Source of the DNA: DATFMH01 sp035267045 | GTDB lineage: Bacteria > Bacteroidota > Rhodothermia > Balneolales > DATFMH01 | Length of the DNA: 13,244 nucleotides | Assembly: GCA_035267045.1 (NCBI GenBank) | Contig: DATFMH010000141.1 | Span: 1 to 13,244 of the forward strand | Direction of reading: 5' to 3' | Shown here: in pieces, positions 7,918 through 13,244 of the stretch | How the letters are laid out: each line of letters opens with the position of its first letter | How positions within the stretch are numbered: position 1 is the first letter of the stretch | Translations under genes and position numbers: made by a program | The notes under the pieces: generated by a model | What the model saw: the letters and a program-made list of their open reading frames with translations, nothing else | The model's database searches: none | Told to the model about the DNA's origin: nothing

Positions 7918-8721
7918 CTATAATAACTTAGTGATACTCGAATGAATCTTTGTTTTGACCGTCTGATTCAGGTCTTTTCGTTGGAGAAGTTTTCGCAGCT
8001 CTTTGACAGAGCTCGTATCCTGAAGCACTACCATCGCATCCGCCAGGGCAGCCTGTATCAAAGGAGATTTTTGACGATTGATTGAACGGACAAGGCCTTC
8101 CCTGACTCTCGGATCTGAACCGTGTTGAACGAGAACATCGATAGTTGCCAACCTGACATTCACATTCGGATCGTTGTTCAACGTTTTAAGCAGTGCATTG
8201 ATCACTTTATCATTTGTGTGATCAATGGTGCTGCTGATATTCACCGCTTTGAGACGTTCAAATGACGACGGCTGGTTCAACATGTTTACCACCATCATAG
8301 CACGCATGGAAGTAACCTGATGAGAAAGCTGGTTCAACTGTTTCTTGTATTTCTGATTCGTGTTGAATAAACTTCCGATGCCAATACCGATCACAAGAAC
8401 AGCCAAACCTACTGCCAACCGCGGCAGCATGAATGTTTGTTTGATCTTGTTCAGCCATTCTGCCCAGCCTGATACCTGTTGCCAGCCTGCCGCCTCCTTT
8501 TTAAAGGATTCGAGTTGATCAATGAAACCGGTTTGCATCCGCGATGATGGTTCCGGAACCGGCATTTCCTGCATCTCATGCTGTAAAATGCTCATACGAT
8601 GCAATTCATCCCGGTCAATAAGTCCACGCTCCAGATACTCGTCCAGTTCAGCCTCTTGCTGTTTACCGAGCGTCCCGTCCAGATAAGCGGTTACCAGATC
8701 CATATATTTTTCATCAATCAT
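7918..8721 (-). CDS. HEAT-repeat membrane protein, probable anti-sigma factor (cassette II)
   Basis: This is 267 residues from the ATG at 8721, chosen because AAGGAG lies nine nt upstream; a TTG at 8751 in the same frame has no such site. The N-terminal 55 residues (DEKYMDLVTAYLDGTLGKQQ...) resemble the helical anti-sigma segment common in Bacteroidota. One membrane helix follows (about 99-119, LPRLAVGLAVLVIGIGIG), then helical HEAT repeats (about 170-265, with NNDPNVNVRLATIDVLVQHG). Topology would place the sigma-binding end in the cytoplasm and the HEAT domain in the periplasm. The gene overlaps the sigma gene by 8 bp, so translation is probably coupled. No zinc-binding H-C-C triad of the ZAS type is seen: the protein lacks cysteines. 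The anti-sigma role is inferred from position and architecture. Confidence 0.82.
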   Translation of the reverse strand: MIDEKYMDLVTAYLDGTLGKQQEAELDEYLERGLIDRDELHRMSILQHEMQEMPVPEPSSRMQTGFIDQLESFKKEAAGWQQVSGWAEWLNKIKQTFMLPRLAVGLAVLVIGIGIGSLFNTNQKYKKQLNQLSHQVTSMRAMMVVNMLNQPSSFERLKAVNISSTIDHTNDKVINALLKTLNNDPNVNVRLATIDVLVQHGSDPRVREGLVRSINRQKSPLIQAALADAMVVLQDTSSVKELRKLLQRKDLNQTVKTKIHSSITKLL

Positions 8722-9280
8722 AACGGTGCTCCTTTTCAAGATTTGCGACAATCTCTTTCAACTCGTTCATGGCCCTGAAAATCCGGACTTTCACAGCTGA
8801 GAGAGAGCAATCCTGTATATCGGCTATCTCTTCGTACTTCATTCCCTGAAATCTGCTCAGGATTAATGCTTCTCTTTTTTCCACACTCAACCTGGCCATG
8901 GCTTTTTTCAACAAGTTGAAGTCGGACTTATGTTCCAGTTGTTCATGAGCATTCCTGCCATCACTTTGCATTTGCTCCCAGTCGATCAAATCGTCTTTTT
9001 GTCCCATCTTTTTTTCTTTTCGAAAATGATCGATATGAACATTCCGGGCGATTTGATACATCCAGGTGGTGAATTTACCATCACCGTTAAATGTGTGACG
9101 ATAGCGAAGAATACGCATGAATACATTCTGAACCAGGTCTTCACTGACGGGAGCATTGTTTGTCAGCCTGTAGAAAAAGCCGAAAAGCGGCTTACTATGA
9201 CGCTCAAAGAGTAAACCCAGTTGATCAATATCACCGGATTTGACTTTCATCATTACAGCCTTGTCAGTTTTCTGGTTCAA
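8714..9280 (-). CDS. ECF RNA polymerase sigma factor (cassette II)
   Basis: This is a 188-residue ECF sigma factor. Region 2 (about 20-90) contains LFERHSKPLFGFFYRLT, EDLVQNVFMRILRYR and the -10-recognition segment FTTWMYQIARNVHIDHFRKEK. Region 4 (about 125-178) has LSVEKREALILSRFQGMKYE and the helix-turn-helix EIADIQDCSLSAVKVRIFRA. The start is uncertain. TTG at 9280 gives the usual ECF N-terminus (TDKAVMMKVKSGD) but has no ribosome binding site, while ATG at 9253 has AAGG five nt upstream and would shorten it to 179 residues. No ATG exists between the TTG and the upstream stop. It overlaps the HEAT gene, as sigma/anti-sigma pairs often do. A promoter-like motif at 9313-9342 suggests autoregulation. 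Confidence 0.9.
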   Translation of the reverse strand: MNQKTDKAVMMKVKSGDIDQLGLLFERHSKPLFGFFYRLTNNAPVSEDLVQNVFMRILRYRHTFNGDGKFTTWMYQIARNVHIDHFRKEKKMGQKDDLIDWEQMQSDGRNAHEQLEHKSDFNLLKKAMARLSVEKREALILSRFQGMKYEEIADIQDCSLSAVKVRIFRAMNELKEIVANLEKEHRYD

Positions 9281-9312
9281 GTTTTCGTTTGTTAAGATTT
9301 ACTGTTCATTAG

Positions 9313-9342
9313 GGTACACTTCATTTTTTCAAAATGGTTACA
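9313..9342 (-). promoter_or_regulatory. Candidate ECF-type promoter for the cassette II sigma gene
   Basis: On the minus strand, TGTAAC (9342-9337) is followed by exactly 16 nt and AGTGTACC (9320-9313). The same -35 hexamer and spacer length, with 6 of 8 bases of the -10 element, occur upstream of the cassette I sigma gene. The distance to the TTG at 9280 is about 32 bp, and to the ATG at 9253 about 59 bp; both are compatible with a normal leader. Confidence 0.55.
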
Positions 9343-9451
9343 AACTTTCTGAAGAAATAAATTTACATGATAAAATATACAGATATCTTATTGATATTAT
9401 TTTGACTTTTGAGAGGGAAGGGCTATGATATTGAATCCTTTATTAACACTG

Positions 9452-9706
9452 TTTCATATTCCGTACCTGACGGTACGGGAACATGGGCGCCTTTCTGTTT
9501 TCCTACCCATTTGATGTCCCTATCGGGACAAATACGATTATGAACCAATTGGATACCTTTTGCCAGAAGGGCGGTTCATTTATTCAATATTTCACTAAAT
9601 ATCTCTGCCAAAATATGATATCCAACTTCTGTACTCTCAGATACTTTAGTTCGCTAAAACAGCTTATCAATAATCTTTCTTATACCATCAGGTAATGACT
9701 AAAAGA
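9452..9706. repeat. Palindromic MITE/REP-like element, copy A (right half decayed)
   Basis: The left 168 bp (9452-9619) align without gaps to copy B at an offset of 354 bp, with about 8 differences in the first 155 bp. The copy contains hairpins CCGTACC-TGAC-GGTACGG (9461-9478) and TGTCCC-TATC-GGGACA (9515-9530), separated by a CTACC motif (9503-9507). The right half is strongly diverged, but remnants of the two mirror-image hairpins can still be placed at 9631-9644 and 9682-9695, and it ends in TAAAAG like copy B. No transposase is present. Confidence 0.7.
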
Positions 9707-9805
9707 TCGTCATAGATGTGAATTAATTTGTATTTGCCTACATATTATTTTGTTTCATAACGTAAATGGTGATTATCTCCAACATATTGTTATCAAAACG
9801 TATGG

Positions 9806-10059
9806 TTTCATATTCCGTACCTGACGGCACGGGAACACGGGCGGCTTTCTATTTTCCTACCCATTTGATGTCCCTATCGGGACAAATACGATTATTAACC
9901 AATTGGATACCTTTTGCCAGAAGGGTGGTTCATTTATTCAATATTTCATTGAATATCTCTGCCAATAATTGATTACATACTCCTGTGCCGTCAGGTACAG
10001 TATCTCGGTAGCAATAAAAAGGCAACAAACCTCCGTGCCGTTAGGTACGGGATGTGAAA
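9806..10059. repeat. Palindromic MITE/REP-like element, copy B (intact)
   Basis: This is a 254-bp element with 27-bp imperfect terminal inverted repeats (9806-9832 and 10033-10059, 24 of 27 positions matching). Order: hairpin CCGTACC-TGAC-GGCACGG (9815-9832), CTACC (9857-9861), hairpin TGTCCC-TATC-GGGACA (9869-9884), a core of about 100 bp, hairpin CTGTGCC-GTCA-GGTACAG (9983-10000), GGTAG (10007-10011), hairpin CCGTGCC-GTTA-GGTACGG (10033-10050). The two halves are thus inverted versions of one composite unit. GGTAG lies 7 nt from the inner hairpin stem in both halves. The layout resembles REP/BIME or MITE elements mobilised in trans. No clear target-site duplication is seen. Confidence 0.72.
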
Positions 10060-10162
10060 AAGCCGGTTAGATAGAAATAACAACATTCATAAGATATGTT
10101 TATACCATTAGAGTCCGGTTTTCCGGGATTTATGATATCAGCGGGATTACGCGGATGATACG

Positions 10163-10244
10163 ATTGGCTCCACCCGATTAGGGTGGTGTCCATCGAACAC
10201 GGGACTTATGTTTGATTGGCCCCACTCCATCCGGAGGGAAGCCC
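10163..10244. repeat. Two tandem GC-rich hairpins with a shared leader
   Basis: GATTGGCTCCAC (10162-10173) leads into CCACCC-GATTA-GGGTGG (10170-10186), and GATTGGCCCCAC (10214-10225) leads into CTCC-ATCC-GGAG (10225-10236). The leader is repeated with one change about 51 bp apart. They lie 35-110 bp beyond the stop of the cassette I DUF4097 gene and may act in ending its transcript, though neither has a U-run on the minus strand. They may instead be another dispersed palindrome family. Confidence 0.5.
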
Positions 10245-10272
10245 ACCAACACATTTTGCACTATGCTTTTAA

Positions 10273-10965
10273 TCACTTCTTCCGGAAATAAATATTGCCG
10301 CTGATAGATTCAAGATGCAGATCGGGACCACCATTTTTTAGTGTCCCGCGAAGGGTATAACCGACCGGAGCCGTCGTTTGATGCTTGTTTTCGAATTGAA
10401 TAGGTAAATCCGAATACAATTCCCCGCTTATGGATTTCATGGATATATGAACCCCGTGAGATGCAGGCCAGTTCATATCAACAAATCCGCTGATGGTCCT
10501 GGCATAAACAGGCCCGGTCATTCCCTTGATATCCATATCCGCACTTATCGAATTGATATGCAATACCGCTTTCGCCGGAGCCCGGACTTCATACGTTATA
10601 TCCATACAAACACGATTACCGTTGAAGGTACTGAAATGGTTATTAATCCCGTTGCAATCATTACAATTCACATCTTTCAGCTTATGTTCATCCAGATCCG
10701 TATTGACCCAGATGCTATTGGAGTTATGTCCACTGTTAATAATAAAAGCATCATCGAGCTTTCCATTATTAATCTTATATGTTGTTTTAACCTCGACCGT
10801 ATTCTTGTTCCAGCCATGGACCTGAATATGCTTCCCGAATTTTAAATGAAGCTTCACTTCCTGACCTTTTTGATAAGCAAATGATTTTGTTACGACCTTT
10901 TGTGCCAGACATACATTTCCCATATATGCCGTCCACAGAAGGATCAGCATCACTATATTTTTCAT
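10273..10965 (-). CDS. Exported DUF4097 beta-strand protein with cysteines (cassette I, distal)
   Basis: This is a 230-residue secreted protein with a signal peptide (1-21, ending VCLAQ). It is the shortest DUF4097 member here. Beta strands with turns such as HIQVHGWNKNTVEVK, NSISADMDIKGMTG and TISGFVDMN follow, then GELYSDL (181-187) and the shared tail NGGPDLHLESISGNIYFRKK. Unlike its neighbours it carries cysteines in the mature part: a CNDC (CxxC) motif at 101-104 and Cys120 before MDITYEV. These could form a disulfide or bind metal in the periplasm. The gene is last in cassette I and lies 107 bp after the preceding DUF4097 gene, a wider gap than elsewhere in the operon. I found no ECF-like motif in that gap. 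It ends just before the hairpin-rich spacer. Confidence 0.82.
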   Translation of the reverse strand: MKNIVMLILLWTAYMGNVCLAQKVVTKSFAYQKGQEVKLHLKFGKHIQVHGWNKNTVEVKTTYKINNGKLDDAFIINSGHNSNSIWVNTDLDEHKLKDVNCNDCNGINNHFSTFNGNRVCMDITYEVRAPAKAVLHINSISADMDIKGMTGPVYARTISGFVDMNWPASHGVHISMKSISGELYSDLPIQFENKHQTTAPVGYTLRGTLKNGGPDLHLESISGNIYFRKK

Positions 10966-11072
10966 AATTTTAAGATTTTGGATGAATACGTTACTATGAA
11001 TTCGAGACGAGCTCCGTCAATAACTTAAAACACCTGATAACGCAACTCATTGATCTTAGCTAAATGCTTATT

Positions 11073-11852
11073 TCACTTCTTCTTCCGGATATAAATATTG
11101 CTGCTAATGGTTTTGATATTCATATCCACGCCGCCTCCATTGATCGCGCTTTCAATCGTATTGCCAAATGAAATCTGTTTCATCCCATTTTTATCTGACG
11201 ATTTTGTTTTCATATCAAAATCCGTATAGATCTCACCTGTTATAGAGCGCAATTTGAAATTGACTTTGGAGGCCGGCAGCATCGTGATATCCACATCACC
11301 ACTAACATCGGTAATGGAGCTCGGTTTCGATTCATTAAGGCTGCTGAAAACGATGGTGATATCGCCGCTTGTGCTGTTCGCAATAACCGGTCCGCTGATA
11401 TTAGTTAAATGAACATCCGAATCTTTGGAATGGACATCTACTTCACCTGTCATGTCCGAGACATTAATATCGCTGCCTCCCCATGTTGCCTGATTGAGCG
11501 TCAGGGCCACTTTGGAGGGCACTTTGATTGTATAATGAATGTCTTCACGTGATGCTTTTATGATATGAAGAACACCATTTTCTTCTTTAACCTGCAACCC
11601 GATACCGGTATTATCAACAGCCGAGTTATAGAGGGCGTGCAATCCTTTTGCCCGTGACGGTGGCGGTTTATAACCTTCCGCGTCGATTACAATTTCATTT
11701 CCGTTATATCCCTTAATATTAAAATCGCTGTGGGTCAGCGTTACCGTTATTTTGTTACCGGGTGCATTAGCCAGTTTCCGTTTGAATTGCTGTGCATTCG
11801 CCATCGCGGAAAAAGTCAATATAAGCACTAATAATACGCCTGCCTTTTTCAT
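11073..11852 (-). CDS. Exported DUF4097 beta-strand repeat protein (cassette I, proximal)
   Basis: This is a 259-residue secreted protein with a signal peptide (1-20, ending AMANA). The mature part is a run of beta strands (TVTLTHSDFNIKGYNGNEIV, SDINVSDMTGEVDVHSKDSD, VHLTNISGPVIANSTSGDIT, SDVSGDVDI-like turns). GEIYTDFDMKTKSSDK lies near 206-221 and is almost the same as the GDIYTDFDMNMTKENK of the distal cassette II protein, so these two are the closest pair. The tail NGGGVDMNIKTISSNIYIRKKK is the shared ending with the usual Pro replaced by Val. The ATG at 11852 is preceded by AAGGA, and the gene follows the HEAT gene by 40 bp, consistent with one operon. Function is inferred from context only. 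Confidence 0.85.
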   Translation of the reverse strand: MKKAGVLLVLILTFSAMANAQQFKRKLANAPGNKITVTLTHSDFNIKGYNGNEIVIDAEGYKPPPSRAKGLHALYNSAVDNTGIGLQVKEENGVLHIIKASREDIHYTIKVPSKVALTLNQATWGGSDINVSDMTGEVDVHSKDSDVHLTNISGPVIANSTSGDITIVFSSLNESKPSSITDVSGDVDITMLPASKVNFKLRSITGEIYTDFDMKTKSSDKNGMKQISFGNTIESAINGGGVDMNIKTISSNIYIRKKK

Positions 11853-11892
11853 AATGATCCTTATCGTTATAGTTGTCTGTTTATGAATTTCT

Positions 11893-12657
11893 TTATGAAA
11901 GAATTCCGATACCTTGTTCCAGTTCGTTTCTGACGATCTTATCCAGGTGATTTTTCATCAACAATACCTGCATCACATTCACTGCTTTCTTCTCCCTCAT
12001 TTTCACCAGCATGTCGATCAATGTAATCTGCATATTAGGATCTGTTTCACGCTTCAATGCCTGTATGAGAGCCTCACGTGCCGGTTGTTCTTTCTTAAAA
12101 TGAAACAGGGCTTCAGCAGCTGCCATCCGGACATTAACATTGTCGTCGTTGTTAAGCGTATAAATTAACGCCTGCAGTACTTTTTCATTCGTATTAGACC
12201 GTTGACTCACCTGACTGATCAGCTTGATCTGTTCGCTTGCCGAAGCTTTCTGAAAATGTGTGAATACATGTGATACCTGGTTATTTGCCTGAATTTTATT
12301 CAACGATATTTCGTTGTTTTCGGGATGTTGACTATACCAGGCACCTGCGGCAAAACCGATTACAAGGAATGCGACGGAGGCTGCAACCCGGAATATATTC
12401 CTGGTCAATGGTAAACTAAATATCGTTGTACTGTTTCCCGGATTGGATGCGTCAATTTTACCAAAGAGTTTTTCATCCGTGATCGATTGCTTCTCGTCAT
12501 GCACCTTATCGAAATAAGTAAATTGCACGGCATGCGATTTGAATTGTTCAGGGATCTCATCACCCGCAAAGAACTCCCTGAGTAATTGCTCTTCTTCCAA
12601 CGTGGTATCGCCTTCGTAATACCGCTCTAACAGTTCTTTAATTTTTTCTGTTTTCAT
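11893..12657 (-). CDS. HEAT-repeat membrane protein, probable anti-sigma factor (cassette I)
   Basis: This is a 254-residue protein. The N-terminus (KIKELLERYYEGDTTLEEEQ followed by LLREFFAGDEIPEQF) is the short helical segment found in many Bacteroidota anti-sigma proteins. One membrane helix (about 87-107, IFRVAASVAFLVIGFAAGAW) precedes a C-terminal region with HEAT-like helices (about 155-250, with LNNDDNVNVRMAAAEALFHF). The phrase L-N-N-D-(P/D)-N-V-N-V-R is nearly identical in the cassette II counterpart, and the two share length and topology although the N-termini differ. The gene overlaps the sigma gene by 20 bp, so translation is probably coupled. No cysteines are present, so it is not a zinc-binding anti-sigma. 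The anti-sigma role is inferred from position and architecture. Confidence 0.82.
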   Translation of the reverse strand: MKTEKIKELLERYYEGDTTLEEEQLLREFFAGDEIPEQFKSHAVQFTYFDKVHDEKQSITDEKLFGKIDASNPGNSTTIFSLPLTRNIFRVAASVAFLVIGFAAGAWYSQHPENNEISLNKIQANNQVSHVFTHFQKASASEQIKLISQVSQRSNTNEKVLQALIYTLNNDDNVNVRMAAAEALFHFKKEQPAREALIQALKRETDPNMQITLIDMLVKMREKKAVNVMQVLLMKNHLDKIVRNELEQGIGILS

Positions 12658-13162
12658 AATCCTGAACCTTTATAAATGCTTCCCTGACATTCTTGCGTGC
12701 ACGGGAGAGGATCACCCGTAATGTAGTATTCTTTATTCCCGTGATATCGCTGATTTCTTCAAAAGAATAATGCTCAACATCCCTTAAATGGATGACCACC
12801 CGTTGTTTCTCCGGCAGATTTTCTATAGCCTTTTTCATAACCTGCATACTATCCATTAACTCTATATTTTTTGACGGGGTTGGCATGCCGGATACCAAAC
12901 TCATCGTATGGACATCGGCGTCGCTTCTGTTTTTATATCCGTAGGCTCTCATTTTATCCAAACAAAGATTCCTGGTTACTGTCATTACAAAAGCCTCATA
13001 ATTTCTGAGATTATTCAACCGGCTTCTCTGATTCCAGAGTTTAACCATGACATCCTGCATAGCGTCTTCGGCTTCTTCCTTATTGTGCAATATGGCCAGG
13101 GCCAGCCGGTACAGCTTGTCCTTCATCGGAAGAATGTGATATTTGAATTCTTGAATGTCCAC
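12638..13162 (-). CDS. ECF RNA polymerase sigma factor (cassette I)
   Basis: This is a 174-residue ECF sigma factor. Region 2 (about 8-75) includes ILPMKDKLYRLALAILHNKE, EAEDAMQDVMVKLWNQR and YEAFVMTVTRNLCLDKMRAY. Region 4 (about 110-165) includes ENLPEKQRVVIHLRDVEHYS and the helix-turn-helix FEEISDITGIKNTTLRVILSRARK. The chosen start is GTG at 13162, because MDIQEFKYHILPMKDKLYRLA is the expected N-terminus for this subgroup; the next Met (residue 13) would cut into region 2. It is only distantly related to the cassette II sigma, so the two cassettes are not a recent duplication. The candidate promoter ends just 7 bp before the GTG, so the mRNA would be nearly leaderless if both calls are right. 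Confidence 0.9.
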   Translation of the reverse strand: MDIQEFKYHILPMKDKLYRLALAILHNKEEAEDAMQDVMVKLWNQRSRLNNLRNYEAFVMTVTRNLCLDKMRAYGYKNRSDADVHTMSLVSGMPTPSKNIELMDSMQVMKKAIENLPEKQRVVIHLRDVEHYSFEEISDITGIKNTTLRVILSRARKNVREAFIKVQDYENRKN

Positions 13163-13169
13163 TCTGTAA

Positions 13170-13199
13170 GGTAGACGAATGGCAGGAAGAAACGTTACA
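13170..13199 (-). promoter_or_regulatory. Candidate ECF-type promoter for the cassette I sigma gene
   Basis: On the minus strand, TGTAAC (13199-13194) is followed by exactly 16 nt and CGTCTACC (13177-13170). The AAC and CGTC elements with 16-17 nt spacing are the known layout of many ECF promoters (for example the SigW type). The same motif precedes the cassette II sigma gene and the first DUF5916 gene. Its closeness to the GTG start is unusual. Confidence 0.55.
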
Positions 13200-13244
13200 T
13201 TAGATCAGTAATATTATCTCTCAGGCAAACAAAACGACAATCTC

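Larger units (their letters stand above)
9281..10272. other. Gene-free spacer between the two cassettes
   Basis: These 992 bp hold no convincing gene. They contain the candidate promoter of the cassette II sigma gene (9313-9342), an AT-rich stretch (about 9345-9450), two copies of a palindromic MITE/REP-like element (9452-9706 and 9806-10059), and a pair of GC-rich hairpins (10163-10244) just beyond the cassette I stop. Short open frames at 9483-9695 and 9766-9972 run through the repeat copies but read homologous DNA in different frames, so they are not coding. Confidence 0.7.

Noticed and set aside
7918..8751. Longer HEAT protein starting at TTG 8751
   Set aside because: The ATG at 8721 has AAGGAG at proper distance and the extra ten residues do not look like part of the anti-sigma segment.
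9483..9972. Two short plus-strand open frames of about 70 codons in the spacer
   Set aside because: They run through the two copies of the same DNA repeat but in different reading frames and give unrelated peptides, so the repeat is not conserved as protein.
9452..10059. CRISPR-like repeat structure
   Set aside because: The repeats are few, long and organised as inverted hairpins rather than regularly spaced identical short repeats, and no cas genes are present.
10447..10845. Plus-strand open frame of 132 codons antisense to a DUF4097 gene
   Set aside because: It lies wholly inside a gene with a signal peptide and clear family motifs on the other strand, and its translation has no recognisable features.
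10966..11072. A further ECF-type promoter between the two cassette I DUF4097 genes
   Set aside because: GTAAC occurs there on the minus strand, but 16 nt later there is no CGT element, only AT-rich sequence running into the start codon.

Overview
The window looks like a chromosomal stretch of a Bacteroidota bacterium. It is AT-rich, the ribosome binding sites are weak, and the gene content is typical of that phylum: DUF5916 outer-membrane proteins with an N-terminal CBM9-like domain, DUF4097 exported beta-strand proteins, and ECF sigma factors paired with membrane proteins that carry HEAT repeats. No finer placement can be supported from sequence alone.

Layout. The left edge (1-345, + strand) is the C-terminus of a calcineurin-like metallophosphoesterase. 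A bidirectional hairpin (512-541) separates it from the rest, which is all on the minus strand. Read in the direction of transcription from the right, cassette I is ECF sigma (12638-13162), HEAT anti-sigma-like membrane protein (11893-12657), DUF4097 protein (11073-11852) and DUF4097 protein (10273-10965). A 992-bp gene-free spacer (9281-10272) follows. It carries two copies of a palindromic, MITE/REP-like element and a further pair of hairpins. Cassette II has the same order: ECF sigma (8714-9280), HEAT anti-sigma-like protein (7918-8721), DUF4097 (7034-7906) and DUF4097 (6182-7009). Two tandem paralogous DUF5916 genes come next (3429-6074 and 571-3210), each with its own terminator.

How the parts may work together. 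In each cassette the sigma and HEAT genes overlap, so they are probably translationally coupled. The HEAT proteins have a cytoplasmic N-terminal segment, one membrane helix and a C-terminal HEAT domain, which suits envelope sensing. The DUF4097 proteins all have signal peptides and a shared C-terminal motif. The strongest new observation is a promoter-like bipartite motif: TGTAAC, exactly 16 nt, then a GT-containing -10 element. It lies upstream of both sigma genes and the first DUF5916 gene. A weaker version (CTAAAC, 16 nt, CGTAAG) precedes the second DUF5916 gene. This resembles extracytoplasmic sigma promoters and suggests one regulon: two sigma factors that autoregulate (perhaps cross-regulate) and drive the outer-membrane DUF5916 pair. 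That regulon is an inference from sequence; the motif occurrences and spacings are directly visible.
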